NCBI RefSeq assembly: GCF_000699445.3
Contig: NC_067197.1
Location: 10,112,152 to 10,176,151, forward strand
Reading direction: 5' to 3'
DNA: 64,000 nt
DNA from: Schistosoma haematobium
Lineage: Eukaryota; Platyhelminthes; Trematoda; Strigeidida; Schistosomatidae
Of the stretch, positions 22,690 through 33,339 are shown piece after piece (positions within the stretch are counted from its first letter, which is position 1; each line of letters begins with the position of its first letter). Both the position numbers and the translations under genes were made by a program. The notes below the pieces were generated by a model. That model saw only the letters and a list, made by a program, of their open reading frames with translations. It ran no database searches and was not told the DNA's origin.

Positions 22690-23265
22690 ATTATATTAAA
22701 ACACAATTATATGAACGAAGTATATTCTTTTCAATAATTTCTCATCAAGTTCTACAATTATAATTGCACTGAGTGAAATGCGAAGACTGTAGTTAAGCAG
22801 ATCAATTCAAAGATTTGTTAATGCAGATAAACTAAAAATAACGTTTTCTACACTTCCAATAATCACTCTGAGGTTGAAAGATAAATTGCCTAGACTAGCC
22901 GCTTCTTTCTGTATCTGTCATTTAAACTGCACCTGTGGAGCAAATTATATTGGCAGATGTTCTAGGAATTTGTACATTCGGGCTCTTGAGTACCACTCAG
23001 TGTGGTTAAGCAAAAGTGTAGTCAAAACGGTTAACAGCTTCATTTTAACCCATTTCATTCATATGGGACATACAACCAATATGGAGCAATCTTTCGCAAT
23101 AATATATCGTGTTCACAGCAGTCTACGTAATTCTGTCAGACTGAGAATCCTGCAAACGGCTGAAGCAATTGCTATTCGGATCAAAAAGCCAGAATTTTGC
23201 ATCCGAAATAAATCGTTTTACCTATGTACCTTTCCTAAAAAATGGTGCAAAATCAACACATAGCA
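22690..23265 (+). pseudogene. Penelope-like element GIY-YIG endonuclease fragment
   Basis: The frame at 22874-23263 encodes the PLE endonuclease. The finger-like CHLNCTCGANYIGRCSRNL, then R and ALEYHSVW, match the GIY-YIG pattern CxxCxxxYIGxTxRxLxxRxxEH of these elements. The arginine is kept and the histidine of the EH pair lies in EYH. The C-terminal end (KKPEFCIRNKSFYLC) also has counterparts in the related 44690-44990 fragment. Upstream, 22690-22780 resembles 43735-43805 (ATGAACGAAG ... TTCTACAATTAT). The RT domain is absent. PLE proteins cut DNA and copy element RNA at the break; this copy is a remnant. Confidence 0.85.
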
Positions 23266-23269
23266 TGAT

Positions 23270-23590
23270 ACAATTTGAAAACTAAAATAATATCCAGAAA
23301 TGAAGATGAAATTGAGGTAGTAAAAATAATAATGATAGGTTCATATCAATAAACCACTTAATATTCAGTTAAATAATAAATCTTATTAATCTCAAGTGAT
23401 TTATACTTTATATATTTCATGTGATCCATTATACTGAAGAAATGATGATAAGTCGCATAACTTAAACACGCAAAATGAGTTCGAGGAACGTATGTCACTA
23501 TTATTATTATTATTATTATTATTATTAGTTGCTTTATTTAATATTATATTTTTGTTATAATACGGAATTCTCAGCACAAAGTACTTCAGC
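23270..23590. repeat. AT-rich stretch with (ATT)n microsatellite
   Basis: About ten TTA/ATT units at 23498-23527. Otherwise no recognisable feature. Confidence 0.8.
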
Positions 23591-23594
23591 GGGT

Positions 23595-23905
23595 TTCCGT
23601 TTCTTATTTATTGATCGATCCTGACGATCAATATTGAGTGGTCGCCAGTTAGATGTTAGCAGTTCAGGAATCAACATCTGAATAATGTATATTATTTTCG
23701 ATGCATATTGCTAGCAACTACGATGTATTTGATTGAACTCTTTTGTAACTTGCACAATGAAATGTCGTAGACTTTTCACAAATGCACCTGAGTAGGTTAT
23801 GCGACCAATAGACATAATGATGTGTTAAAATAAACAAGAAAACGGATAACTTGTTGGAATATCCAGATGGCAAGAAGAGGTAACCCAGGTTATTCAAGTA
23901 GATAT
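23595..23905 (-). mobile_element. CR1-like element 5' region, second copy
   Basis: Shares with 5776-6210 the segments TTGATCGATCCTGACGAT, AGCAGTTCAGGAATCAACAT, CTTTTGTAACTTGCAC and GTAGGTTATGCGACCAATAG, in the same orientation. An internal deletion removes the endonuclease-coding part between GATCAATATTG and GAGTGGTCGCC. No open frame of the element remains. Confidence 0.75.
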
Positions 23906-23909
23906 TCAA

Positions 23910-24248
23910 TAAAATCTAGAGCATTTTAGATATAAATTATCACCTTCAGAAATGTTTTGAATAATCTGTCTTTTTATTACTTGAAAGTATGAAAAATACA
24001 GTTGATTTCTGTAATTGCAATTAATTTCATTAGCTATCATAGCATAATCATTAAGCTTTGTATTGCATACTTAATATGCTTTCTGGTAAAATATTTCTTC
24101 ACTGATATTATGTCATAGATGCAAATATTACTAAGAATATGGTAAACGAATATTACTAATTTAACTCCTTTTATATAAGTAATATATTACTGTGATCACA
24201 TTAGACTTATGATAGTATTATGATGAAAATAATATTTATATCACCAAT
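23910..24248. other. No recognisable feature
   Basis: AT-rich sequence. Nothing supportable seen. Confidence 0.5.
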
Positions 24249-24263
24249 GTATGAATAAACAGT

Positions 24264-24411
24264 TATGGATACGCACTGCTGAGGAGCCCCACACTAGGAC
24301 GAAACGGCCGTCTAGTGCTTCCAGGTTTTCCATGGTGGTCTAGCTACAATTGACTCATGATTTCAATCTGTGAAATCTCTAAAATCTCCACAAACCCCTT
24401 CTGATAATTAT
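24264..24411 (+). repeat. Family A SINE, 5'-truncated just before the ribozyme
   Basis: Starts TATGGATACGCACTG immediately upstream of an intact-core hammerhead. It runs through the tail (GGTTTTCCATGGTGGTCTAG, TCCACAAACCCCTTCTGATA). The tRNA-like promoter is missing. TATGAATA occurs at 24250-24257 and 24409-24416, a possible but imperfectly placed target duplication. Confidence 0.85.
24273..24318 (+). ncRNA. Hammerhead ribozyme of family A, best preserved core
   Basis: Stem I GCACTG (24273-24278) pairs with TAGTGC (24313-24318, one G-T pair). Core CTGAGGA is at 24279-24285. Stem II starts G24286 and closes at C24300 with one C/A mismatch. GAAA is at 24301-24304. Stem III is ACG/CGT with a 2-nt loop. 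The triplet is GUC, with predicted scission after C24312. Position 7 of the core tolerates any base, so CTGAGGA fits the CUGANGA rule. Stem III is very short, which usually favours dimeric action. Confidence 0.8.
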
Positions 24412-24419
24412 GAATATAG

Positions 24420-24765
24420 TTTACATCATAGATTAATTTTAATAGAATAAACCTGCTGACGACAAAGCTCTGTGAACAAGATACGCTTGGGATATTATTG
24501 AATGAAGTAATTATAAGCCTCTAAGTTGATTCCTAATGGTCCACATATTTAACTTCACTTAAATTTCAATACTGCCTAGCCATCATTGACAACTACTATT
24601 CATCGGTGAAACGCTCTAATATTAGATTAGTAAAAAAAATGTTTCTCAAATAATTACAATCACATACAAATTGACTAAATTCATTCATCAGTTGTTTACT
24701 TGTCATTAGATCAAGTGTTTTACAGTCCAATTACATACGATTTATTTTTCATTAAAAAAAATATT
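24420..24765. other. No recognisable feature
   Basis: AT-rich sequence. Nothing supportable seen. Confidence 0.5.
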
Positions 24766-24769
24766 TTCA

Positions 24770-25243
24770 TAGTTGAAATCATGAGTGGACCTAAGCTAGA
24801 CCACCAATGAAAACAAAGAAGTATTCAACAGTCGTTTCGTTTTAGTATGGGACTCCTCAGAAGTGCGTGGTTTCAACTGTGAAAATACTAAAATCTCTAC
24901 AAATGTTCATACAGATAACAATCATCTGCTCACTAGTGACCAGCTTCAAGATGTAACTTCTGGAGTTCTAGTGAGAAGCCATGACTAATGCGTGTAAGAC
25001 AGTTATTCACCTTAGAAAATGGATGAAGAGTTGCGTAAGATCATGGATTGATTGAAGTTAGACATTAACACCGTTGCATACCGGCTCAGTATCTTAGAGT
25101 ATTGGGTTCGAATCCTGCTTGCGGGATTGTGGGTGCGCACTGTGAGAAAGTCCCATAGTAGGAAGAAACGACCGTCCATTGCTTCTAGGTTTTCAGTGCT
25201 GGTTTAGCTTAGATTAACTCGTGATTTCAACTGTGAAAATACT
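24770..25243. repeat. Family A composite SINE (minus arm, tail, leader, plus body)
   Basis: The minus arm at 24772-24870 (AGTTGAAATCATGAGTGGAC, GTCGTTTCGTTTTAG, CTCCTCAGAAGTGCG) is followed by a plus tail (CTAAAATCTCTACAAATG), leader (ATCTGCTCACTAGTGACCAG), tRNA-like part (ACCGGCTCAGTATC, B box GGTTCGAATCC), broken hammerhead (CTGTGAGAAAG) and plus tail. Confidence 0.85.
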
Positions 25244-25249
25244 ACTATT

Positions 25250-25915
25250 TACTCAAATCCTTATATTGAAATAATATTTATCATAAACAATAAATCCATT
25301 ACGGTGAACAGCTATATTCAATTTCAGAATACATATATCTTTTCTGAACTACCATTTTTATTCAATTGTAAGGCATAGATTTACAGTACTCGTTGTTAAT
25401 ACCATGTATTCAGAACAATACGCCAAACTGTGTTTGTCTAAAGTACTTCATTGAACATATTTAGCTATCAGATAGTAGTGACAATGCTTTGATAAAAAAT
25501 CAGGCTTATCGATATACTACTTAAGGATTACGCCCTATTCTTCACTGATTAGATTTTTTTGTTAACGAGTAGTATAAAACAAGATTGAGCTAGTTTAATT
25601 AAAAATCACATCCATCAGTTATACGATCTCTGATGACACTAGAATTCCTTGTCAGTATGATGTTATTTAGATATTTAATAAATATGAATTAAACAAATTT
25701 CATGTGATTAATGAATATAAACATGAATGTAATTCATGCTTACATTATATATTCTGTTATAATGTTTATTCGTTTTTTCATTGTATAGGAAATAACTCTC
25801 AATAATTACAATGTTACAATATGATTGAATTTTGATTCTATTCATATGAAACGATTCATTTTTTGTACATGATTGATTATATCATGACATACATCATGAA
25901 ATATACATTTCCAAA
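25250..25915. other. No recognisable feature
   Basis: AT-rich sequence. Nothing supportable seen. Confidence 0.5.
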
Positions 25916-25920
25916 AAGAG

Positions 25921-26230
25921 GTTTTGTAAAGATTGTGGTTAATTAAAGCTAAATCACCATGGAAATCCTGGAAGCATTGAACGGCTGTTTAGTACTAGTA
26001 CGAAAATCCTCAGCAGTGTGCATCTATGATCGTTCTCGCAGGATTCGAACCTGGGACCTCTGATGTCGCGTGCGAACACTTAACCTCTAGACAACTGAAT
26101 CGGTCAGCATTTAACAGTGTAAATGCACACGGCTGATGAATCCCATATCAGGGTGAAAAGGCTATCCAGTGCTTTCAGGTTTTCCATAGTGTTCCAGCTT
26201 TAATCGACACATGAAATCAACTATTAAAAT
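25921..26230. repeat. Family A foldback SINE interrupted at its tail by a solo LTR
   Basis: The minus arm 25921-26122 includes the hammerhead region and whole tRNA-like part (GGATTCGAACCTGGGACCTC is the reverse B-box side). At about 26123 it switches to plus (AATGCACACGGCTGATGAAT, a degenerate hammerhead, AGCTTTAATCGACAC). It is cut off at CTATTAAAAT, where the LTR at 26231 begins. Confidence 0.85.
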
Positions 26231-26644
26231 TGCTAGGTTTGAAGCTATCACGAGTTCACTTAATCGGCGAACGAGAAACAAGACTCGGTGACCAAAGACC
26301 AGTAAGCTAGATATTTGATGCATCCCAGCCCCGCTAACTAGAGGGAGAAGTCCAAGCTTGGAATGGGACGTATATTCTGCAAAACAGCCAGAAACGAGCG
26401 ATAACAACAAACACAATTCAAAACGTATATATATATAGTGCGAAACCGTCCTTGGGGAGTTACCAAATAGAATACTAAAAGACGCAACGGACCAATAGCA
26501 TTTAAAATATTTCCCAGTGAGAAAGACGACATGAAGGTGACAAGAGCGCCTTTGGCGCGAAAACAAAGAAATTCAAATTTTCTAAATAAATTACAAAATT
26601 AGGTGCTTTCCCAAGTGAGTTCTGGAGATCTAACGTCCCCAACA
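26231..26644 (-). mobile_element. Solo LTR with 5-bp target duplication, copy A
   Basis: Begins TGCTAGGTTTG and ends GATCTAACGTCCCCAACA (TG...CA ends). It is flanked by AAAAT at 26226-26230 and 26645-26649. Length 414 bp. The ends resemble copy B at 27275-27657 (shared GATCTAACGTCCCCAACA), while the interiors differ. No gag/pol lies next to it. Orientation is tentatively minus. Overlapping minus-strand open frames here are not genes. Confidence 0.8.
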
Positions 26645-26649
26645 AAAAT

Positions 26650-27268
26650 ATACATCTGTTATTTTATAAATATGCTAAGAATAATAAGAACGTAATTGTA
26701 TCATTTACAACATAAATGTCTTCCGAATAGTCGATTTTATGTTGTTTTTTTTACACCTTATTGATGTTACTTTAGTTGTATCAAATTAATACATGACAGT
26801 TACATATATTCTTGACATTTGTAATGCTAAGAAGTACAACTGATATAATATGAACACTTATTTTAAGGTCATTTCAATCATTATGAAAGTGAAAATATAT
26901 TAGCTACTATAAATTTAAACATTAGTTTATATGAACAAACTAACAGGCGTACGTAAGTGATATACATATGTTCTTTCTAATAGACATAAAGAAATGTCAC
27001 TTGGATTAGTCATTTTTTTAAGGTAGACGACAATATCTTCGGTGTTTGATTTGATGTTTCTGAGTTACTGTTTATAATGTACCTTATGTTCCCAATGGTG
27101 TTACTCTTTAATTATATATACTAGTTAAATAAATCATATAAATGAAGCCAAATAAGTAAATAATTTTAAGTATTTATTTGTATGTAATACAATAATAGCA
27201 TATTTAAGTGTACACTCAACAGTTTACGTTGTTTAGGGTTTATATTGTGTGTTCAATTAATTTTAACA
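26650..27268. other. No recognisable feature
   Basis: AT-rich sequence. Nothing supportable seen. Confidence 0.5.
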
Positions 27269-27274
27269 CTTCCT

Positions 27275-27657
27275 TGTTGTGTTCGTTAGCTTGAATGCTA
27301 CTACTGATTCGTTTTACTCGGAACGGAACGAAGAATCAAGGATTCAGAGAATCGATAGGCTATACTGATCCGTTGTCCCCAGCTCAGCTAACTCGATCCA
27401 GAAGTCTTGGTAAGATGTAGAAAGTGTATTCTACAGACAACCAGAAGATACCAGGTCCATCAAGCATACAAATCAAGCGTATTTATACAAAATATATATA
27501 ATCGATATTGCCATGGAAGTTTTTAACATTTAATCGATAAGTTCATCAATCGACTATGTGCGTGGGTGGTAAAAAATGCCCGAGCATACATCTGCATACA
27601 AGCTCCACAAAGATAAAATTACAAACTTTGAGTTTTGGGGATCTAACGTCCCCAACA
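27275..27657 (-). mobile_element. Solo LTR with 5-bp target duplication, copy B
   Basis: TGTTGTGTTCGTTAGC ... GATCTAACGTCCCCAACA, 383 bp. It is flanked exactly by TTCCT (27270-27274 and 27658-27662). TG...CA ends with a 5-bp duplication are diagnostic of LTR retrotransposon integration, and absence of internal sequence indicates LTR-LTR recombination. Family not assigned (BEL or gypsy-like). Confidence 0.88.
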
Positions 27658-27944
27658 TTCCTGCTGATGGTTACCCTGACATTTGAGTGCCTGAAACTAC
27701 ATCGTCAGTTGTGTATATTATGTACCTAAAAAATATACGTTGACTAGGCGTCGAAAAATCGGTTGAAATCAATGCTAGCAAATTAGTTCTAGTATGTAAA
27801 TACAGTTGTGGATAACTCTATACTAGTGTTGTATTAAAATAATAGTTCAATTGATTTTTGTCTTACTAACAAGGTAACTAATTTGTTGTTAAAAAAAGGG
27901 TATGAAGATGAAACGATATTAATCTCTTGTAAAAAAGAATGCTT

Positions 27945-28055
27945 CACTTCTATCTGAAGTATGTGCTGATGATATCGTTCAGAAGAACGATGAAAGCTCC
28001 ACGAACAATCCATCCAGCTCATAGAACAAAACTCCATCAGAAATTTTGTTTCCAT
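27945..28055 (+). ncRNA. Small hammerhead-like motif (PLE type)
   Basis: Parts: ATGTG (27961-27965), core CTGATGA (27966-27972), an extra T, stem II ATCGTTC/GAACGAT (27974-27980 with 27985-27991) around AGAA, GAAA at 27992-27995, GCTC, then CACGA pairing back to GTG. Stem III is only the palindrome AGCT, so a monomer cannot close it and two copies would have to pair. This matches the small dimeric variants known from Penelope-like elements. The extra T in all copies is unusual and leaves activity uncertain. Confidence 0.6.
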
Positions 28056-28059
28056 AAAT

Positions 28060-29420
28060 ATTTGGAAAAACTACCATCCAATTTTTAACTTTGCAATATC
28101 AACTAATCAGTATAGATGTATTTGTGTTTAATATTATACTTTGTTGATTAAATGTTTTTCACCTATTTGACAAGTCAAGAGAAACTAAGGTAAATATGTA
28201 TATTATAAAGCTAAAATGGTTAGTTGTCTTTTGAAATGATTAGTCAAATGTATAATGCATATGAACTTTACATGTGAAAATATATGAACATGCAATATAC
28301 AGAATAAAGAAGTTAGTTTATAGTATAATTTATTATTATAGTTCAATTCTTTATTTAGGTTTATTCGGCTATAATTAAACTTAACTCGATTTCGTAATCG
28401 CAGCAGTTGACTTAGCAACCAATAAAAATGAAGCGGGAATTATCATATCTACCATCTTTGTAAGCAATGGCGGTCAGCTTTCTTTGTTTTGTGTTTTTAT
28501 TTCCTCTGTTTCTTTTGTATAGCTGCATAATCTAATGTTTTGGTGTGCTGAAATTCCGCAGTTAATATAATACTTTAAGTATTCGCGTATATTTTCTTTG
28601 AATCACATTTGTTTTTTCGGTTTTTGCTGCTGCTACTCAAGTTAATGTATTCCTTCATGCAAGATCGTTTGTCTTATGTTATAAAATGTTAATCCGTTTT
28701 GTTTTGAGTAATATTTTGTAGATATCGAAAACCAAAGTTGTTTTTTTTAGCTGAAATAAGTGTTGCTGCCGCATGGGACTCTAACTGCCGGCATAATTAT
28801 ATCGATCTAAGTTAATTATACGATAACCAAGAATACTAAATTAAGCAGGTATCATAATTATTGTTCCATTTGCACAGATATGTTACTCAACGTAGTTTAA
28901 TGTAGATTATTAGGCCTATAAACTCAAAACACGAACTATAGGCCAGTAAGACTTACCTTACAGAGGATAAATGATATTGTTTTGAGACTGAAAACAACAA
29001 TTTACAATAGTTTACAGCGCAACAAACCTTTACCCAGTAACATTATGCATTGAAGGTCTACATTAAAAAAACAACCATGTGATTAAACTTACAATAACGT
29101 AAGATATCATTCCAGCATTCAATTCATGTCCAGGATAAGGCAGTCGGATGTGGGATATAGAAAATTACAGCCAGAGAGAAATTCACAGCATAATCTAGTT
29201 TTCTAAATTAAAAAAATTCTCCATAATATACTAACATAACCGTTATTCCACATGGCGATACATTAGGTTTACATGACAACGTTGAGTTTCAAATCACCAA
29301 ACTAACAAACTTTGAATTCCCTACAGTTAAAAAATGAATGTAGAAAAGAATCTAGCGCCAACACTGTCCAAATCCTAAAATCAAATATTACACTAATTCA
29401 TACCGTTCTAAATTCCCTTG
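28060..29420. other. No recognisable gene or repeat
   Basis: 1.36 kb of AT-rich sequence. The minus-strand frame at 28203-28418 has no recognisable motif. Confidence 0.55.
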
Positions 29421-29532
29421 ATGTTGTTTTACCTGTATCTTCCCATTGTTATTTAGGACTGCAATTGATCAGTCTCATGTTGGCATATGTGCGTCCTGTG
29501 CGGATTGGCTCGATATAGCCTATCCATCTTCG
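29420..29532 (+). repeat. Sm-alpha leader fragment
   Basis: TGTTGTTTTACCTGTATCTT, GACTGCAATTGATCAGTCTC and GTCCTGTGCGGATTGGCTCG match the leaders at 6940, 37160 and 43970. It stops at CCATCTTCGATT without tRNA-like part or ribozyme. Confidence 0.8.
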
Positions 29533-29585
29533 ATTAATACTGTTCTGTTCAAAAGATTTGAGACAAATTTGTATATTTTGATTTA

Positions 29586-29670
29586 CTTACGCCTGTTACT
29601 CCTCCTGGAGGAGCTTAGGCTGCTCACCAGCACTATCCATCTAACTCTGTCCTGGGCATTCATAAAAGAA
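29586..29670 (-). repeat. 5'-truncated RTE-like 3' end
   Basis: Reverse complement of the last ~80 bp of the RTE-like family (TTACGCCTGTTACTCCTCC, CATCTAACTCTGTCCTGGGC). Compare 55551-55625. Confidence 0.8.
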
Positions 29671-29942
29671 TTACAAAATACATTTAGTGTGTTTGAGCAA
29701 AAGCGTAATAGTTTTCAACATACAAATCATAATTAAAATATTTTCCATTCAATCACTTTTATTTCCAAGGATCAAAAATGATTAATCTATTACAGAGCAA
29801 TTAAAACATTCAATAAGACGAAGGTATGATTTACCGAAAACAGTCTCATGTGTTTATCAATTAAAATTGATTGTATCAAAATTACTGTAACAAAAGATTG
29901 ACCTTTAGAAATAATGACTACACTATTAAACTTTCACTATAT

Positions 29943-30785
29943 AGTCAGTCAGTCATTCAGCTATAACGTAGGACCAGGCACATATATGCATTGGTCCAAG
30001 TTGCCATACCGCATTAGCACAGCAAGATGAACACAGGATTCATAGAAGTAATTAATTCAATGGTGGTAATATACTAAAGGAAGATTGCATATAAGGATAT
30101 AGTACAGGAAGAAAGAATTTGTTCGTAGAGAGAAACGTTTAAAGCAATTTTAATTTCATATTTTAAAGGAAGACAAAGAGTGTATACACCTACACCACTG
30201 TGGCCGATTCGGAGCCATGTCACCCAGAGTCTCCAACTACTGGTTACGTTAGTCACGCGGACCCCAACCAAGTAGTCTGCATCTAGCAACATGGCTCAGA
30301 TCAGAAGTTAGTGACTTCAAGCACTAATGCCAAGTTTTGGTTTGGCAGCTCCTAACGTTCTTCCAACCATCCCCAGCAACTGTTAGCATTGCGCGTCGTG
30401 GTAATCGCTGTTCAGGCATACGTAACACGTGGCTCAACCATCTCAGTCGATGAAGGTTCACAACCTCATCAACTGATTTACCATCATTCTCTAATACCCT
30501 GCATCTAACCTCACTATTGCTTACCCGATGATTCCAGCAGATGCTGGCAATATTTCTAAGACATCTGTGGTGAAATGCTAGTAGCTTACGAGTGTCTTCA
30601 ACTTTTAATGGCCACGTTTCGCATCCGTAAAGTAGAATAGAACGAACTGCCGCGCAGTATACTCGTCCTTTAATTGATAGATGGATATTTCGCCTTCACC
30701 ATAGGTGACGTAAGTTGGCAAAAGCCAAACAAGCTTTTCGAATCCGTGCTGGGATTTCGTCAGACACCAACCCATTAGGGCTGAC
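29943..30785 (-). pseudogene. Non-LTR retrotransposon 3' part, second copy
   Basis: Minus-strand counterpart of 7700-8531. It has TGACTGACTG-type tail at 29943-29955, 3' UTR with TTGCCATACCGCATTAGCAC, then C-terminal coding debris broken by stops. Recoverable motifs include YCAAVRSIL-type and FHHRCLRNIASICW-type residues, and ends at the same TGTCTGACGAAATCCCAGC start near 30775. Both copies are 5'-truncated at nearly the same place, which may mark a hot spot or a shared source. Confidence 0.8.
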
Positions 30786-31070
30786 TGGCCCTATATATAT
30801 AGTAGTCCCCTAATGTTGTTATTCCGAATAATAATGAAACATTTGACAAATAAAATAAAAATAGCTTAGAAAATACGACATCATTAGGAGCCTATTACCA
30901 ATTGTCATTAGAAAATAGTTTTGAAATTTTCCATTAGAATAAAAAAGGTTTTATTTGATCTTTCTTTGAATTCATTATGTATTCTTATTATTTATTTGAT
31001 ATAAATATTCTTGTGTTGTATCCGTTTGTACTATTTAAACTTGGATTAATTTTCATTTGGCTATCTATTT

Positions 31071-31150
31071 TCTGAAGAGGTGGCGTATACTAAGTCACGA
31101 AACGTCAGAAAATTTCATTTTTCTACTCATTTGGATATTACAAATATATT
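31071..31150 (+). repeat. Unclassified short repeat R4, copy 2
   Basis: GAAGAGGTGGCGTATACTAA, GTCACGAAACGTCAG and CTACTCATTTGGATATTAC match 17757-17840 in the same orientation. Confidence 0.65.
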
Positions 31151-31154
31151 ATTA

Positions 31155-31510
31155 TTATTTATAACAATCTACCCATTACTCAATTTATTCAAAATTATCA
31201 ATTCAAACTTTGGTTATGATACCTATTTATTTGATAAGTCATAAGTAAACCCAAACAACTAAAGAATATATGAATGATCTCCTATTCTTACGAGATAATA
31301 TTTCTATTCTCTATTCATTTTATCCTGTTTTTATAATTGCATGTCTTAGAAGACTATATTCTAAGAATATTATATAATCCATAAATAGAATGAAATAAAA
31401 GTAATCTGATAAATTCATTGTCAAATTTGAATAAAACTTAGTGTATTCTTATTTGAATGATACACATTTGTCTGTTTTTTTCTTTTTAAATAAAATGAAA
31501 ACGAATCTTT
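31155..31510. other. No recognisable feature
   Basis: AT-rich sequence. Nothing supportable seen. Confidence 0.5.
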
Positions 31511-31514
31511 AAAA

Positions 31515-31838
31515 AATTAATAGTTGAATTCATGAATCAATTGAAGATAGATCACCATGGAAAACCCGGAAGTACTGGATGGCCGTTTCGTCCTAGTATG
31601 GGACTCTGTAGCAGTGCGCATTTACGATCCCTAGAGATCAAGCGCTGACACACGAGAGTGATTGGTCCTCAGGTTCTAATCTCGTTAGCATGTTCGTGGA
31701 TGCGCAGTACTGGAAAGTCCCACAGTAGGACGAAACGGCCGTCCAGTACTCTAGGTTTTCCATGTTAGTCTAGCTTTAATTGACTCATGAATTCAACTAT
31801 TAAATTATTATAATATCCACAAAACTCTCTGAATATTC
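31515..31838. repeat. Family A foldback SINE
   Basis: The minus arm 31517-31632 holds tail and hammerhead (GGCCGTTTCGTCCTAGTATG). It then switches to plus with tRNA-like part (ATCAAGCGCTGACACACGAG), a second hammerhead at about 31681-31730 and a full tail (TTGACTCATGAATTCAACTA). The plus core is CTGGAAA instead of CTGANGA, so it is inactive. Confidence 0.88.
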
Positions 31839-31839
31839 A

Positions 31840-32085
31840 CAAGCTTTCGTTCATTTTTCATGATTGTTTTAGACTTTGCAAACAAAAAACCCTCAACAAT
31901 TTAGTAAATGATTATAAATCTTTAATAAATAGATCAGAGATTTTTGAGTACATAAGAGTGAAATCGATATAAGTGATCAATTTTGTTCAAAAAAGACAAT
32001 TTATTTATATCTGATAAACAATCAATAATTGTGGTAAATGAATATTTTAGTGGCTCTCGAATATCTGACTCCAAGTAGATTGTAC
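31840..32085. other. No recognisable feature
   Basis: AT-rich sequence, nothing seen. Confidence 0.4.
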
Positions 32086-32458
32086 GAATGATAGTAATCG
32101 AAATAAACATGTCTTCAATCGTCGTATATCTTCATCGACTTAAATCGAGTTAGTGAATAACGGAATTAAATAAGTCAAATACGAGAATGAAAGTTTCAAT
32201 ACGTATATTTTGTAAACTCATTGATCTCGACAGACATTGAAAGGGACGAAGAGAAGGAAGCAAAGAGAAGAGAGCGAAGCAAAATGACGCGTAGTGGAGA
32301 ATGTGTGTGAGGCAACTCGACTTAACCAAGCGTGAACCGATATTTATAGTCACACAAAAATAAGTTATACTCATGTGATGAGTAAGATAAGAAATGAACA
32401 TACATATGCTTACATAAAAACAGTCAAAGTTGACAAGTGAATGATTAAAAAGGTCAAA

Positions 32459-32655
32459 ATATGACTCAGTGATCTAGTGGTTAAGCGCTCGCGTGCGAGA
32501 CTGATAGGTTCTGGGTCGTGGATGTGTACTGCTGAGGAGTCCCACAATAGGACGAAACTGCCGTCCAGTGCTTCCAGATTTTCCATGATGGTCTAGCTTT
32601 AATCGACTCATGATCTCAACTATTGAAATTACTAAAATCTCCAAAACGTCCCTTC
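32459..32655 (+). repeat. Family A SINE nested in LTR-like repeat L
   Basis: 5'-truncated copy beginning in the tRNA-like A-box region (ACTCAGTGATCTAGTGGTTA) with a deleted B box (GGTTCTGGGTCGTGG), a well-preserved hammerhead and full tail. Comparison with the uninterrupted LTR copy at 51380-51410 shows the LTR sequence resuming on the far side. Confidence 0.88.
32526..32571 (+). ncRNA. Hammerhead ribozyme, family A
   Basis: Stem I GTACTG/CAGTGC (one G-T pair), core CTGAGGA (32532-32538), stem II GTCC/GGAC with loop CACAATA, GAAA (32554-32557), triplet GUC, predicted scission after C32565. Stem III carries one mismatch (ACTGCCGT), so monomer activity is doubtful. Confidence 0.75.
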
Positions 32656-32744
32656 TGATACTAATAAAAAAGGAGAAATAAACTGGTCTGTCCGAAAGCT
32701 AGAATAAGCTAATGTAGGCTTAACATAAAAACCAACACTACAAT

Positions 32745-33335
32745 ATACGTTACACCAAGTTAATCCTGTTCTGTAAATTTGAAAGCACATCTTAACCTTG
32801 TCGGAATGATTTTGTAATATGTTAGGATGGTTGATTTTTTTGAATACTCACTAGTATTACTAGTTGACAGTTGTCATTTATGAAGAATCGGTGAGTTATC
32901 CTATCAACAATCTATCATAAATTTTGTATTTTCTACCTAACCCATTTCAATTTATTTATTGTGATTCTAGAAACAGTAAAGATAAAAATGTACAATTTCA
33001 ATGATACAGCAGAAAGACGTAGTTTATTAAAACTATTTGTTGTAATGTTGCAATGGATTTCCAACAATATGATAACAAACTTCATTGACTTAAATAGCGT
33101 CAAAGAATACTAGATAAAAGCTTCTTACCGTATACTCCATGTTTTAAAACTAGTTTCATAAGAATATGAATTTAATTCCTATGTCTGATAGTTTACGCCA
33201 GTTAAGTAATCTGGTATGTATTGAAACCAATTACTTAAGTGTAATAAAAGTAGCCTTCATAGTAGGCTGCATAATATTTCAAAACTGTAAATTAGTAATC
33301 ACGTATTTTATAATACTTTAGGTATTATCACAATG
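32745..33335. other. No recognisable feature
   Basis: AT-rich sequence. Nothing supportable seen. Confidence 0.5.
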
Positions 33336-33339
33336 GAAT

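Larger units (their letters stand above)
32089..32742 (-). mobile_element. LTR-like repeat L, copy 1, interrupted by a SINE
   Basis: Matches 51104-51452: AGACGA/AGACAT ... GAAGAG purine-rich part, GTGGAGAATG, TGTGAGGCAACTCG, ATGTGATGAGTAAGA, then after the SINE GCTAGAATAAGCTAATGTAG and GGCTTAACATAAAAACCAAC. The right end ACCAACACTACA gives a minus-strand start TGTAGTGTTGG typical of LTRs. The left boundary is approximate and no target duplication was found. Confidence 0.7.

Noticed and set aside
24250..24416. TATGAATA as target duplication of the 24264 SINE
   Set aside because: Six unexplained bases lie between the left copy and the element start and 8 bp could match by chance in AT-rich DNA.
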